Assembly (NCBI GenBank): GCA_012519515.1 | Contig: JAAYQC010000197.1 | Span: 1 to 34,660 of the forward strand | Length of the DNA stretch: 34,660 nt | From: Bacteroidales bacterium | GTDB taxonomy: Bacteria; Bacteroidota; Bacteroidia; Bacteroidales; VadinHA17 | Reading direction: 5' to 3' | Shown here: positions 16,262-24,951 of the stretch, piece by piece | How the letters are laid out: each line of letters opens with the position of its first letter | Position numbering within the stretch: position 1 is the first letter of the stretch | The notes under the pieces: generated by a model | The model's database searches: none | The model's input: only the letters and a program-made list of their open reading frames with translations | Told to the model about the DNA's origin: nothing | Program-made: the position numbers and the translations under genes

Positions 16262-18805
16262 ATGGAAGACATTACAAGAAGAGAATTCATCGGGAAGGCA
16301 GCTGCCGGAACTGCCGGAACAGTTCTGTTACCGGTATTCGGGAAATTCACCCAGACAGGCAAATGGCCTGCCGGCGTCTCAGGGATAAAATTTCACCTTA
16401 TCGGGCACGCCCATATCGATCCGGTCTGGCTATGGCCATGGCAGGAAGGCATTGCAGTAGTCCTCAGCTCATTCCGTTCGGCTCTCGACAGGATGAACGA
16501 GACACCCGACTTCAAATTCACAGCCAGTTCGGCACAGTTTTACGAATGGGTTGCCGAAAATGATCCGGCAATGCTTTCAGAGATAAGAAAACGTGTTGAT
16601 GAAGGCAGGTGGAACGTGGTCGGCGGCTGGTGGGTTGAACCTGACATGAATATCCCCGGAGGTGAAGCAATGGTACGCCAGGGTCTGTACGGACAACGGA
16701 CACTGCAGAAACTGCTCGGGCGAAAGGCAACTGTTGCCTTCAATCCCGATGCCTTCGGCCACGCGGGAACCGTTCCGCAGATAGTAAAATTGCAGGGAAT
16801 GAAAAACTATGTTTTCATGCGCCCATCACCCTCCGAAAAGGAACTGCCTGCCGACATGTTCTGGTGGGAAGGTCCCGACGGATCAAGGGTCCTAACCTAC
16901 CGGATACCCATAAGCTACAACGACAGCCGCTCGGTCAGAAACAGAATACAACAGATACTGGAAAGATTCAAAAATCAGGCTTTCAAAACATACATGTCAT
17001 TTTACGGGGTAGGTGACCATGGCGGAGGGGCAACCAGGGAAAACATCGCGTCCATTCAGGAAATTCAGGCAGAGAAAGGCGCACCCTCACTTATGTTCAG
17101 CACACCTGATAATTTCTTTGAAGTCATCAGGGCTGATAAGAACCTCTCCCTGCCCGTTGTCAAGAATGATCTTCAACACCATGCACCAGGATGCTACACG
17201 GCAGAAGCCGAAATAAAAAAGAACAACAGATTGTCGGAGACAGCCCTTGTGACAGCAGAAAAGATATCAGCCATCGGATCGCTTATCTGGAAATCCGCTT
17301 ATCCGAAGGAAGAATTTACCGCTGCCTGGAAAAGAGTGCTGTTTCTTCAATTCCACGACAGCCTGGCCGGAACTTCGGTTCCCGAACACTCGGCATCAGC
17401 CCGCGAAGGTTACGGATACGCTCTTGATGTTGCCCATCAGGCCATCTATAAAACAATCCAGAAACTTGAATGGCAAATCCCGACAAGCGATCCTGACTCC
17501 CAGTATATGATCGCGTTCAACCCCCATGCATGGGATATAGAAAGTAATATTGAATATGATTTCAGCTGGGACCAGAAAAAAGATTCCACCGTCGAGGATG
17601 AAAAGGGCAAGCTTCTCATGCACCAGTGGACTACCGGCTCTACCGAAACAGGAAACAGAAAGGGAATTCTTGTCAAAACCACAATACCGGCATTAGGCTA
17701 CAGGCAAATCAGGATAAAACCGGAAAAAACAAAGGATCCCATACAGGGAGTGAGCGTATCTAAAAACTCGCTTGAGAATGAATTCCTGAGACTTACAGTA
17801 TCCGGATCAGGGACAATAGACCTTTTCGACAAGGAAAACGGTATCGAAGTCTTCAAAGGAAACGCTGCCGGATGCCGGGCCGTCGTTATTGACGATCCGA
17901 GCGATACCTGGAGCCACGACATTAAATCGTTCTCAAAGGAAATAGGAGCATTCGATAATGCCGACATAATAATACTCGAATCGGGTCCGCTCCGCGGCAT
18001 CATCAGGGCTGTCTCAAAATTCGGCGACTCTACTCTTGCCATCGACTGGATCCTCCATGCAGGAGCCAGAATAGTCGAAGCCAGGGTTTCCATTAACTGG
18101 AACGAGAAACTCAAAATGCTTAAATTCTCATTCCCTGTTAACGTGGAATCACCAGCTGCAAACTATGAATCACCGTACGGATTCATAACGCGCGAGGCAA
18201 ACGGAGATGAAGATCCCGGACAACGATGGATAGATGTCAGCGGAAGCGGCAAGGGTGCAGTTTACGGACTGGCAGTAATCAACGATGCTAAATACGGATA
18301 CAGCGTCAACGGCAATGATATGCGCATATCTGTACTACGCTCAGCCGTTTTCGCCCACCATAATCCCCGCGTGCTGAATATGGACAGGGAATATATATGG
18401 CAGGATCAGGGAATTCATAATTTCAGGATGATGCTGGTCCCCCACAAGGGCACATGGCAGGAAAATTCAATTACCCGCCGGGCAGAAGAGTTTCTTTCGC
18501 CTCCCGTGGCATTATACCAGGGAATTCACGGAGGTTCAATGCCGGGAGCAGGATCCTTTATCAGGATTGAAAGCAATGATATCATCATTTCATCAATTAA
18601 ACAGGCAGAAGAAGGAAATGATCTGATAATCAGATGTGTCGAAACATCGGGCAAAAGTGTCACCGCGACCGTCGATTTCTCATTTATCAACCGCAAGTGG
18701 ACCGGTTCCTTTAAACCATGCGAAATAAAAAGCCTGAGACTCGACTGTCATAACGGAAGTGTGAAAGAGGTGAACCTTCTTGAGGAAGATATTCAGGATG
18801 CCTGA
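16262..18805 (+). CDS. Tat-exported GH38 alpha-mannosidase
   Basis: An 847-residue enzyme that removes alpha-linked mannose. The start at 16262 gives a twin-arginine signal (Thr-Arg-Arg-Glu-Phe-Ile-Gly) at once; a longer frame from 16184 would overlap the kinase gene and bury it. The GH38 zinc site appears as 'HAHIDPVWLWPW' (His51, Asp53) and the nucleophile as Asp163 in 'NPDAFGHAGT', with another metal His probably in 'QFHDSLAGTS' (about 370). The middle domain and C-terminal beta-sandwich (about 540-847) complete the usual layout. Tat export of GH38 is uncommon compared with Sec export or cytoplasmic forms. It probably shares a transcript with the ROK kinase. Confidence 0.92.
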   Translation: MEDITRREFIGKAAAGTAGTVLLPVFGKFTQTGKWPAGVSGIKFHLIGHAHIDPVWLWPWQEGIAVVLSSFRSALDRMNETPDFKFTASSAQFYEWVAENDPAMLSEIRKRVDEGRWNVVGGWWVEPDMNIPGGEAMVRQGLYGQRTLQKLLGRKATVAFNPDAFGHAGTVPQIVKLQGMKNYVFMRPSPSEKELPADMFWWEGPDGSRVLTYRIPISYNDSRSVRNRIQQILERFKNQAFKTYMSFYGVGDHGGGATRENIASIQEIQAEKGAPSLMFSTPDNFFEVIRADKNLSLPVVKNDLQHHAPGCYTAEAEIKKNNRLSETALVTAEKISAIGSLIWKSAYPKEEFTAAWKRVLFLQFHDSLAGTSVPEHSASAREGYGYALDVAHQAIYKTIQKLEWQIPTSDPDSQYMIAFNPHAWDIESNIEYDFSWDQKKDSTVEDEKGKLLMHQWTTGSTETGNRKGILVKTTIPALGYRQIRIKPEKTKDPIQGVSVSKNSLENEFLRLTVSGSGTIDLFDKENGIEVFKGNAAGCRAVVIDDPSDTWSHDIKSFSKEIGAFDNADIIILESGPLRGIIRAVSKFGDSTLAIDWILHAGARIVEARVSINWNEKLKMLKFSFPVNVESPAANYESPYGFITREANGDEDPGQRWIDVSGSGKGAVYGLAVINDAKYGYSVNGNDMRISVLRSAVFAHHNPRVLNMDREYIWQDQGIHNFRMMLVPHKGTWQENSITRRAEEFLSPPVALYQGIHGGSMPGAGSFIRIESNDIIISSIKQAEEGNDLIIRCVETSGKSVTATVDFSFINRKWTGSFKPCEIKSLRLDCHNGSVKEVNLLEEDIQDA

Positions 18806-18846
18806 TCCCCTGAGCCCGGTCTGGAAGGATATGAAAATGAAAAGAC

Positions 18847-18875
18847 GCCATTGAAGCTTTCAAAGCTTCAATGGC
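18847..18875. repeat. Perfect 14-bp inverted repeat before the GGT promoter
   Basis: GCCATTGAAGCTTT (18847-18860), one base, then its exact complement (18862-18875). It lies 42 nt past the mannosidase stop codon and overlaps the expected -33 region of the gamma-glutamyltransferase promoter. No T run follows on either strand, so it is a poor intrinsic terminator and could be an operator or a boundary hairpin. Confidence 0.65.
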
Positions 18876-18895
18876 TCAATGAAAACATAGTTTGT

Positions 18896-18903
18896 TAACT
18901 TTG
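18896..18903 (+). promoter_or_regulatory. -7 box of the gamma-glutamyltransferase gene
   Basis: TAACTTTG matches TANNTTTG and ends 24 nt before the ATG at 18928. The -33 position falls in the right arm of the 14-bp inverted repeat. Confidence 0.45.
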
Positions 18904-18927
18904 CATTAGTTCTCAAACTGCAATGAA

Positions 18928-20619
18928 ATGACCCGAAAGATATTTATCGCTTCAACGCTTCTTCTGATACCTATAATTACTATGGCTCAGGACAGAGTTA
19001 CAGGGCGGGACTTCGCAACACGGTCGGAGGTTATTGCCCAGAACGGAATGGCGGCAACCAGCCAGCCTCTGGCAACACAGGCTGCCATTGACATCCTTCA
19101 AAAGGGAGGAAATGCCATTGATGCCGCCATCGCGGCAAATGCCGTGCTTGGAGTTGTTGAACCCACCGGATGTGGAATTGGCGGAGATCTGTTTGCAATA
19201 ATATGGAGTTCTGAAAAACAGAAACTTTACGGACTGAATGCAAGCGGCAGATCGCCCCGGTCGCTAAAGATGGATTATTTCAAAAAAAACGGCTACCAGT
19301 TCATCCCCGCTACCGGCCCCCTGCCTGTCAGCGTACCCGGTTGCGTCGACGGGTGGTATGAAATGCACGAATTATTCGGAAGGATTCCGATGCGCGACAT
19401 TCTACAGCCGGCCATCAATTATGCCCGAAACGGTTTCCCTGTTACGGAGGTGATTGCCTTCTATCTCGAAAGCAACGTCAGGGCATTAAGTGATTTCCCC
19501 AACATAAAGGAAACTTATATGCCGAAAGGCAAGGTGCCTGCAAAGGGTGAGATATTTAAAAATCCGAACCTTGCCAATACCCTGGAAAAAATCGCGAAGG
19601 GAGGCAGAAACGAGTTCTACAGGGGAAGTATAGCCAAGACAATCGACGCCTTCATGAAAGCTAATGGAGGATTTCTCAGCTATGATGACCTTTCCCGGCA
19701 CAGTTCCGAATGGATACAACCTGTAAAATCCTCCTACAGGGGATATGATATATGGGAGCTTCCACCTAACGGACAGGGTATTGCAACAATCCAGATACTA
19801 AACATCCTGGAAGGATTCGACATCGCGCGAATGGGCTTCGGATCGGCACAGTATATACATACGTTCACCGAGGCCAAAAAACTGGCATTCGAAGACAGGG
19901 CAAAATACTACGCCGACCAAAGGTTCAGCAAGGTTCCCGTGACTCAGCTTATTTCAAAAAAATATGCCGCTGAAAGGAGAAAGCTGATCAATCCGTCCAG
20001 GGCCGCCAGAATAGTCAACTCAGGAAAGATTGAAGCCGGAAACACCATCTACCTTACCGTCGCCGACCGATTCGGCAACATGGTTTCGCTCATTCAAAGC
20101 AATTACCGCGGTATGGGATCAGGAATGTGTCCTACCGGTCTTGGCTTCATACTTCAGGACAGAGGCGAGATGTTCAGCCTCGATCCCGGACATGCAAATG
20201 CCTATGCTCCGGGCAAAAGACCCTTTCATACCATAATACCCGGTTTCATTACAAAAAACGGCAAACCATGGATTAGCTTCGGGGTTATGGGAGGAGACAT
20301 GCAGCCTCAGGGACATGCCCAGATAATCGTGAACCTGATTGATTTTAAGATGAACCTTCAGGAAGCCGGTGATGCTCCCAGGATATACCATACCGGATCG
20401 TCCGAACCGACAGGCCAGGTGATGACCGACGGCGGAATCCTCTACCTCGAAAGCGGAATCCGCTGGGAAGAGATACGGCAACTCCTTACCATGGGCCATA
20501 ATGTCCAGTGGAACCTTGGATCCTACGGCGGATATCAGGCCATAATGTGGGATGAAAAAAACAAGGTATGGTACGGAGCTTCGGAATCCAGAAAAGACGG
20601 ACAGGCATCAGGCTATTGA
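18928..20619 (+). CDS. ggt: Gamma-glutamyltransferase (glutathione hydrolase family)
   Basis: A 563-residue exported N-terminal nucleophile hydrolase. A Sec signal peptide (1-20, ending ITMAQ) precedes the conserved block 'GGNAIDAAIAANAVLGVVEP' and 'GIGGDLFAI'. The autoprocessing and catalytic threonine is probably Thr373 in 'GNTIYLTVADRFGNMVS', where the family often has Thr-Thr; the second Thr is Ile here. The small subunit would be residues 373-563 with 'GMGSGMCPTGLGFILQDRG' and 'MGGDMQPQGHAQ'. The enzyme cleaves gamma-glutamyl bonds (glutathione and related compounds) in the periplasm. Its last 12 nt overlap the end of the minus-strand complex operon. Confidence 0.92.
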   Translation: MTRKIFIASTLLLIPIITMAQDRVTGRDFATRSEVIAQNGMAATSQPLATQAAIDILQKGGNAIDAAIAANAVLGVVEPTGCGIGGDLFAIIWSSEKQKLYGLNASGRSPRSLKMDYFKKNGYQFIPATGPLPVSVPGCVDGWYEMHELFGRIPMRDILQPAINYARNGFPVTEVIAFYLESNVRALSDFPNIKETYMPKGKVPAKGEIFKNPNLANTLEKIAKGGRNEFYRGSIAKTIDAFMKANGGFLSYDDLSRHSSEWIQPVKSSYRGYDIWELPPNGQGIATIQILNILEGFDIARMGFGSAQYIHTFTEAKKLAFEDRAKYYADQRFSKVPVTQLISKKYAAERRKLINPSRAARIVNSGKIEAGNTIYLTVADRFGNMVSLIQSNYRGMGSGMCPTGLGFILQDRGEMFSLDPGHANAYAPGKRPFHTIIPGFITKNGKPWISFGVMGGDMQPQGHAQIIVNLIDFKMNLQEAGDAPRIYHTGSSEPTGQVMTDGGILYLESGIRWEEIRQLLTMGHNVQWNLGSYGGYQAIMWDEKNKVWYGASESRKDGQASGY

Positions 20620-21363
20620 CAAAAGGTCGAGTATCCCGTTTATGAATGTAAGCGGATGTGCCGGATTTCCCGGAACATAAAGGTCAACATGATGTTCCTC
20701 GATGAATCTTCTGTCTATCGCGGGTGAAGCGGCATACATTCCACCGCTGATGGCATCGGTACCTGCAAGTATAATCACTTTCGGATCAGGAACTGCTTCA
20801 TATGTCAGCCTTAAAGCTTCGGCCATGTTAGCGGAAACAGGTCCTGTGATCACAATCCCGTCGGCATGACGGGGCGACGCAACAAACTCAACTCCATGAC
20901 GTCCGAGGTCGAAATTCACATTTCCTGCCGCATTCAACTCCATCTCGCATGAATTGTCGCCTCCGGCCGATACCTGCCTCAGCTTGAGCGAACGCCTGAA
21001 AATCTTCCTTATCTCTTCACGTACGACATTCCCGTCAAACCGCAGCGGAGTATCAACACCCGGACTGATCACAAGATCCTCTCTCCTGGAGCAGGCAATC
21101 CTGTAATCATTTGTGAACCTTATTTTCTCCCTGAGACAAAACTCGCATTCCCTGCAAAAAACACATCTTCCCAGATCGATTGCCCCGCTTTTATCATCTA
21201 TAGCGCCCGAAGGACAAAGGGAACTGACAATTTCAATTTCCTTTCCGGTGATATCGGCAGAAATAACCGGTCTTCCCCTGAAAAGCTCCGACACGGGCTG
21301 ACGCCTGAGATCCTTTACATACTGGATGCCGTGCTGCCTTAATATTTTGATTTCCTTGTACAT
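20608..21363 (-). CDS. hyfI: HyfI/NuoB-like subunit fused to a 4Fe-4S domain, proximal cluster ligands lost
   Basis: A 251-residue soluble subunit of the membrane complex. Residues 45-80 are a ferredoxin-like domain with Cys50 (LCPSGAI) and Cys67, 70, 73, 76 (CVFCRECEFC), enough for one 4Fe-4S cluster. Residues 125-250 have the NuoB/HycG fold: 'ASPRHADGIVITGPVS', 'AISGGMY', 'YVPGNPAHPL'. In hydrogenases and complex I four cysteines here bind the proximal cluster. By position, the first is Asp136, the second Cys139 is kept, the third is Asp203 and the fourth is Asn233. Each codon was read on the minus strand (GAC, TGC, GAT, AAT). The proximal cluster is therefore probably missing or greatly altered. 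It is the last gene of the operon, 18 nt after the large subunit. Confidence 0.88.
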   Translation of the reverse strand: MYKEIKILRQHGIQYVKDLRRQPVSELFRGRPVISADITGKEIEIVSSLCPSGAIDDKSGAIDLGRCVFCRECEFCLREKIRFTNDYRIACSRREDLVISPGVDTPLRFDGNVVREEIRKIFRRSLKLRQVSAGGDNSCEMELNAAGNVNFDLGRHGVEFVASPRHADGIVITGPVSANMAEALRLTYEAVPDPKVIILAGTDAISGGMYAASPAIDRRFIEEHHVDLYVPGNPAHPLTFINGILDLLSIA

Positions 21364-21381
21364 CTTTCGGGTATGAAGCTG

Positions 21382-22899
21382 TTATAGGTCATTTCCACAA
21401 TAACTCAGATTAAAACTCTTGTTGCAAACCGGAAAATCAGATATCTCCTGTTGCCTGACTGCTATGGCCAGAGCCATCCAGTTATGGAACGACGGATCCT
21501 TAATCTTGTAATGAATGATGTTCCCGCTTTTATCGGTTATTGCAGAATGGCAGATTTCACCCCTCCATCCTTCAACAAGCGAAAGGGCGAAGCTGTCGGG
21601 ACTAAGGCTGAGATTATAATCCGGGCCGGAATTACCGGCAGGCAGATTATTCCAGGCTGATATAAGTTCTATAATAAGTTCTGTTGACTCCCTCACTTCC
21701 TCTGCCCGTAACAGCCCGCGCGCGAGAACATCTCCCGTGTCGAAAACAAGCGGTTCAAAAGAGCTTTCGCCGTAGTACTGGAAAGGATGCGACCATCTTA
21801 TATCGCGCCTGACATCACAAGTCCGTGCAGCCATCCCCACCGCTCCGATATCCAGCGCCTGACGGCGGGTCACACAACCGATATCCTCGAACCTCGCGAG
21901 AACACTTGGAAGTGAATAGATCCTGCCGGATATTGCAGCAAAGCGCTTCCCGACGTCCTCAAGCACCTGAAGTATTTTATCAACAACCTTACGGTTCATC
22001 ATGTAATTACTGCCCCCCGGACGGACCAGTCCCTTTCCGAACCTGTTCCCGCACCAGAACTGTGTGGTGTTTATTATTTCAGTTCGAAGGGCTTCACACA
22101 CGACCTGGCCAAACTGGTAAGCAACATCCGCGCAAAGGGCTGCCGTATCGCCGATATGCACCGCTATCCTTTCCAGCTCCAGGGCAATGCACCTTTCAAT
22201 CTGAAGTGAGGTCGCCGGCAGCGTTCCGGACAGTGACTCAATCAGCTGGGCATACGACAGAGCGTAGCCCACCGCGGTATCACCCACGATATTATCACAC
22301 ATAACACACCGGCTTATGCCATTCCTGCTTTCCGACAGCAGCTTCTCCGCGGCCCTGTGCTGATAACCAAGCTGTATCTCAAGATGCAGAACTTTTTCAC
22401 CGTTGCAGATAAACCTGAAATGACCCGGCTCTATCACTCCGGCATGAACGGGACCAACTCCTACTTCATGAAGCTCCTCTCCTTCTATACTGTAAAACGG
22501 ATAGTTATCCATAACCGAGGTCCTGTCGGCCCGGTAGTGGGGATACCTTACAGGCTTCAGCCAGGGATGTCCTTCAAAAACAACACCGTAATTCTCATGA
22601 ATTTCACGCTCAAACACATGAAGCTGAGGAATTTCCTTTGAAAGCGAGGGAACCGTGCTTCTTTCCCGCGGAAGTTCCGTTGAATACAGCCTGAAGCAAT
22701 GATCATTGTCATTGGCCAGGCAGCAGAATAGCCGCGGGGCTCCGCTCATTTCCACCGCGTACAGGGCAGCGCAATGCTCAGCCTCATCCTTCATCATCAA
22801 CACAGTCTGATCAAAGAAGCCGGCATAATCCAGAACGGGTATGCTGTCGAGGCTTATCGTGAAGGGATTGGATGATATTTTCCTGTAAAGCTCACTCAT
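21382..22899 (-). CDS. hyfG: HyfG/HycE-like large subunit (NuoC-NuoD fusion) without NiFe ligands
   Basis: A 505-residue protein from the ATG at 22899 (22932 is an alternative that overlaps the previous gene). About 1-120 is a NuoC-like domain (FEREIHENYGVVFEGHPWLKP) and the rest is NuoD/HycE-like with 'VGPVHAGVIEPGHFRF' and 'QLGYQHRAAEKLL'. Where NiFe enzymes have Cys-Gly-X-Cys, this protein has Val-Gly-Asp-Thr (VGDTAVGYALSYAQ); where they have Asp-Pro-Cys-X2-Cys near the end, it has 'CNKSFNLSYCGNDL'. Both NiFe-binding pairs are gone, so it cannot be a normal hydrogenase. A separate Cys-X2-Cys lies 4 to 7 residues before the lost pair. It presumably couples an unknown redox reaction, perhaps with quinone, to the membrane arm. 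Confidence 0.9.
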   Translation of the reverse strand: MSELYRKISSNPFTISLDSIPVLDYAGFFDQTVLMMKDEAEHCAALYAVEMSGAPRLFCCLANDNDHCFRLYSTELPRERSTVPSLSKEIPQLHVFEREIHENYGVVFEGHPWLKPVRYPHYRADRTSVMDNYPFYSIEGEELHEVGVGPVHAGVIEPGHFRFICNGEKVLHLEIQLGYQHRAAEKLLSESRNGISRCVMCDNIVGDTAVGYALSYAQLIESLSGTLPATSLQIERCIALELERIAVHIGDTAALCADVAYQFGQVVCEALRTEIINTTQFWCGNRFGKGLVRPGGSNYMMNRKVVDKILQVLEDVGKRFAAISGRIYSLPSVLARFEDIGCVTRRQALDIGAVGMAARTCDVRRDIRWSHPFQYYGESSFEPLVFDTGDVLARGLLRAEEVRESTELIIELISAWNNLPAGNSGPDYNLSLSPDSFALSLVEGWRGEICHSAITDKSGNIIHYKIKDPSFHNWMALAIAVRQQEISDFPVCNKSFNLSYCGNDL

Positions 22900-22906
22900 T
22901 GCATTG

Positions 22907-24331
22907 TCATTTTGGAAGAAGACTGATACCATGATTAATCAGATCTGACACAAAAGAGGGCTGGAAGAAACACATCAGCACCACTATTCCGAGAAGGATA
23001 TACTGGCTGACCGTCTCAATCCCATTAACCTTGCCGGGTTCAATGTTCTCATCAGCGTTGCGCGGACTGGAGAACAGTATATGCATGATGCGTGTGCTCA
23101 TTGCATATACAATAAAACAAAGCAATATCACGGCGGAAATCATGAGCGCCCATTGATTGTTGGCAAGCATCCCCTTGAAGATCAGGAACTCGCTTATAAA
23201 TAAGCCGGATGGGGGGATAGCAAGTATGCAAATCATTCCAAGCAGCAAAACCATTGCTCCCGAAGGATACAGCTTCATATACCTTCCGCAGTTATCGAGC
23301 TTGAAGGTGTGAAGTACCCTCGACAGCTGCCCCATCTGGAAGAACATGCTCGATTTTGCCAGCGAATGAAGAATCACGAGAAGTATCCCGGCATAATATC
23401 CTATACCTCCCACTCCGATGGCAATTGCCACCAGTCCCATATTCTCAAGACTTGAGTATGCCAGCATGCGTTTGAGATGCTTTGCCTTCAGCATGTAGCC
23501 GGAAGCCACAAGGAGAGAGAGCAGTCCCGCGATTATCAGCACGCTGTTCATAAAGGGAAATATCGATGACGTTGAGAAAATGGTATAGACCCTGAAGATC
23601 GCCAGGAAACCCACATTCATAAGCGTGGTGGATATCAAAGCGCTTATGGGCGGAGGTGCCACCGAGTGTGCATCAATCGTAACCGTGTGCATCGGGAAAA
23701 GTCCCATTTTCGTACTGAAACCTGTCAGGACAAACAGGAATGATATCCTGAGATACATCGGGTTTGCCTGGTTTACCAGAGTGGCAAGTGATGTGAATGA
23801 CAGGCTTGCAGCATCTTCCCTGCCGTATATGAATCCGAGGAAAAGAATGCCGAAATAGGCAAGGGCAATGCCCGCCGAACAGATGAAAACATATTTCCAG
23901 GTTGCTTCGAGGGCAACAGCCGTCCGGTCGTGATAGATGAGCGATGCAACAGCAAGTGTCGTGGCTTCAACAAAGACCCAGAGCACTGTCATGCCATTGG
24001 CAAGATAGGCCCCGGTCATGAAGGTCATTAGGGCAACCAGGGAAGCATGATAGATATTGAATCTCCTGGTATCATCTCCGGCCGTGTAAATAAAACCATG
24101 GTATACAACCGGAATTGCAAGAATTGAAAGCACTGAAAGAAGCAGGATCCCGGTTCCGGTATAGGTAAAAAACCTGAGTTCCGTGAGGTCAAGCCTGGTC
24201 CAGGCATAAACACTCAGACCAATATGCATCAATGCATAGCCCCACATCAGTATCCGGGTAAGGACTCTGTTCCTGAAGAGCAGCATCGCCAGGCAGATAA
24301 GTACGGATATGATAAAAAACGACAGCAGCAT
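22907..24331 (-). CDS. hyfF: HyfF-like antiporter-type membrane subunit
   Basis: A 474-residue inner membrane protein of the proton-conducting membrane transporter family (NuoL/M/N, Mrp), with about 13-14 hydrophobic helices. The proton-path Glu in helix 5 is Glu122 (LWVFVEATTL) and the helix 7 Lys is Lys208 (FSTKMGLFPMHT). The segment corresponding to the second lysine helix reads 'TTLMNVGFLAI' with Asn239, whereas the HyfB-like partner has Lys there. It lies 1 nt after hyfE and overlaps or nearly abuts the large subunit gene, so it is translated within the operon. Role: ion translocation in the membrane arm; the ion, proton or sodium, is unknown. Confidence 0.9.
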   Translation of the reverse strand: MLLSFFIISVLICLAMLLFRNRVLTRILMWGYALMHIGLSVYAWTRLDLTELRFFTYTGTGILLLSVLSILAIPVVYHGFIYTAGDDTRRFNIYHASLVALMTFMTGAYLANGMTVLWVFVEATTLAVASLIYHDRTAVALEATWKYVFICSAGIALAYFGILFLGFIYGREDAASLSFTSLATLVNQANPMYLRISFLFVLTGFSTKMGLFPMHTVTIDAHSVAPPPISALISTTLMNVGFLAIFRVYTIFSTSSIFPFMNSVLIIAGLLSLLVASGYMLKAKHLKRMLAYSSLENMGLVAIAIGVGGIGYYAGILLVILHSLAKSSMFFQMGQLSRVLHTFKLDNCGRYMKLYPSGAMVLLLGMICILAIPPSGLFISEFLIFKGMLANNQWALMISAVILLCFIVYAMSTRIMHILFSSPRNADENIEPGKVNGIETVSQYILLGIVVLMCFFQPSFVSDLINHGISLLPK

Positions 24332-24332
24332 T

Positions 24333-24947
24333 TCAGTCTTTCAGCATTGTTAATTCGTTAACATATGGTTTGAGGCGCAATCCGAAGAAGCCCAGTATAA
24401 GCACCCCGACAAAAATATCCAGAAGTATTCCTATGTTGATCAGCATGGGCATTTCGTTTCCCACAGCGATCGAAAAAATGAAAACTGCATTTTCAATTAT
24501 CAGAAAGCCTGTAAGATGTGAAATGATCAGCCTGTGGGTGACAATAAGCAGCAGCCCGGTGAAGAGGCTGAACAGGGCAATCGTCATGTAAATAACGTCC
24601 ACATAAGGATTCCTGAGCGACCATGAGAGAATGAGGCTGGCAAACAGCGCCGCAACCGACAGGATGACCAGATAGAAACCCGGCATTGCCTGCCTGTGAA
24701 CCTTCGTCACACCCGATACCTTCGTAATGCGCCTGAGCAGATAGGGTATCACAATTGCCTTGATTATAATCGTCTCCGCGATTATGAAGATCAGGTTTAC
24801 CGTGTTAATCTCGATAAGCTCCAAAATAGCGATTCCGCAAAGAAGCAGGCCCTGAATGCCAATGAGCCGTATGTAGGTAACCAGTCTTTCAGCAGAAGCG
24901 AAATAGACCAGGCTTATTGCAAACATTATTATAAGGTATATCACCAT
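24333..24947 (-). CDS. hyfE: HyfE-like small membrane subunit
   Basis: A 204-residue protein with six or seven hydrophobic helices and almost no soluble part, like HyfE, which combines a NuoK-like region with extra helices. The typical 'IIAETIIIKAIVIPYLLRR' loop, with an acidic residue in a helix (Glu in AETI), is present, and the protein ends in 'LRLKPYVNELTMLKD'. The start at 24947 avoids overlap with hyfC, 4 nt after its stop codon; an upstream start at 25001 would add 18 residues inside hyfC. It probably links the HyfB- and HyfF-like channels to the HyfC-like subunit. Confidence 0.87.
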   Translation of the reverse strand: MVIYLIIMFAISLVYFASAERLVTYIRLIGIQGLLLCGIAILELIEINTVNLIFIIAETIIIKAIVIPYLLRRITKVSGVTKVHRQAMPGFYLVILSVAALFASLILSWSLRNPYVDVIYMTIALFSLFTGLLLIVTHRLIISHLTGFLIIENAVFIFSIAVGNEMPMLINIGILLDIFVGVLILGFFGLRLKPYVNELTMLKD

Positions 24948-24951
24948 CGCT

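Noticed and set aside
22297-22308. Cys-Val-Met-Cys as the normal N-terminal NiFe ligand pair of the large subunit
   Set aside because: It is out of register by several residues from the conserved block, where Val-Gly-Asp-Thr sits instead, and the C-terminal pair is also missing.
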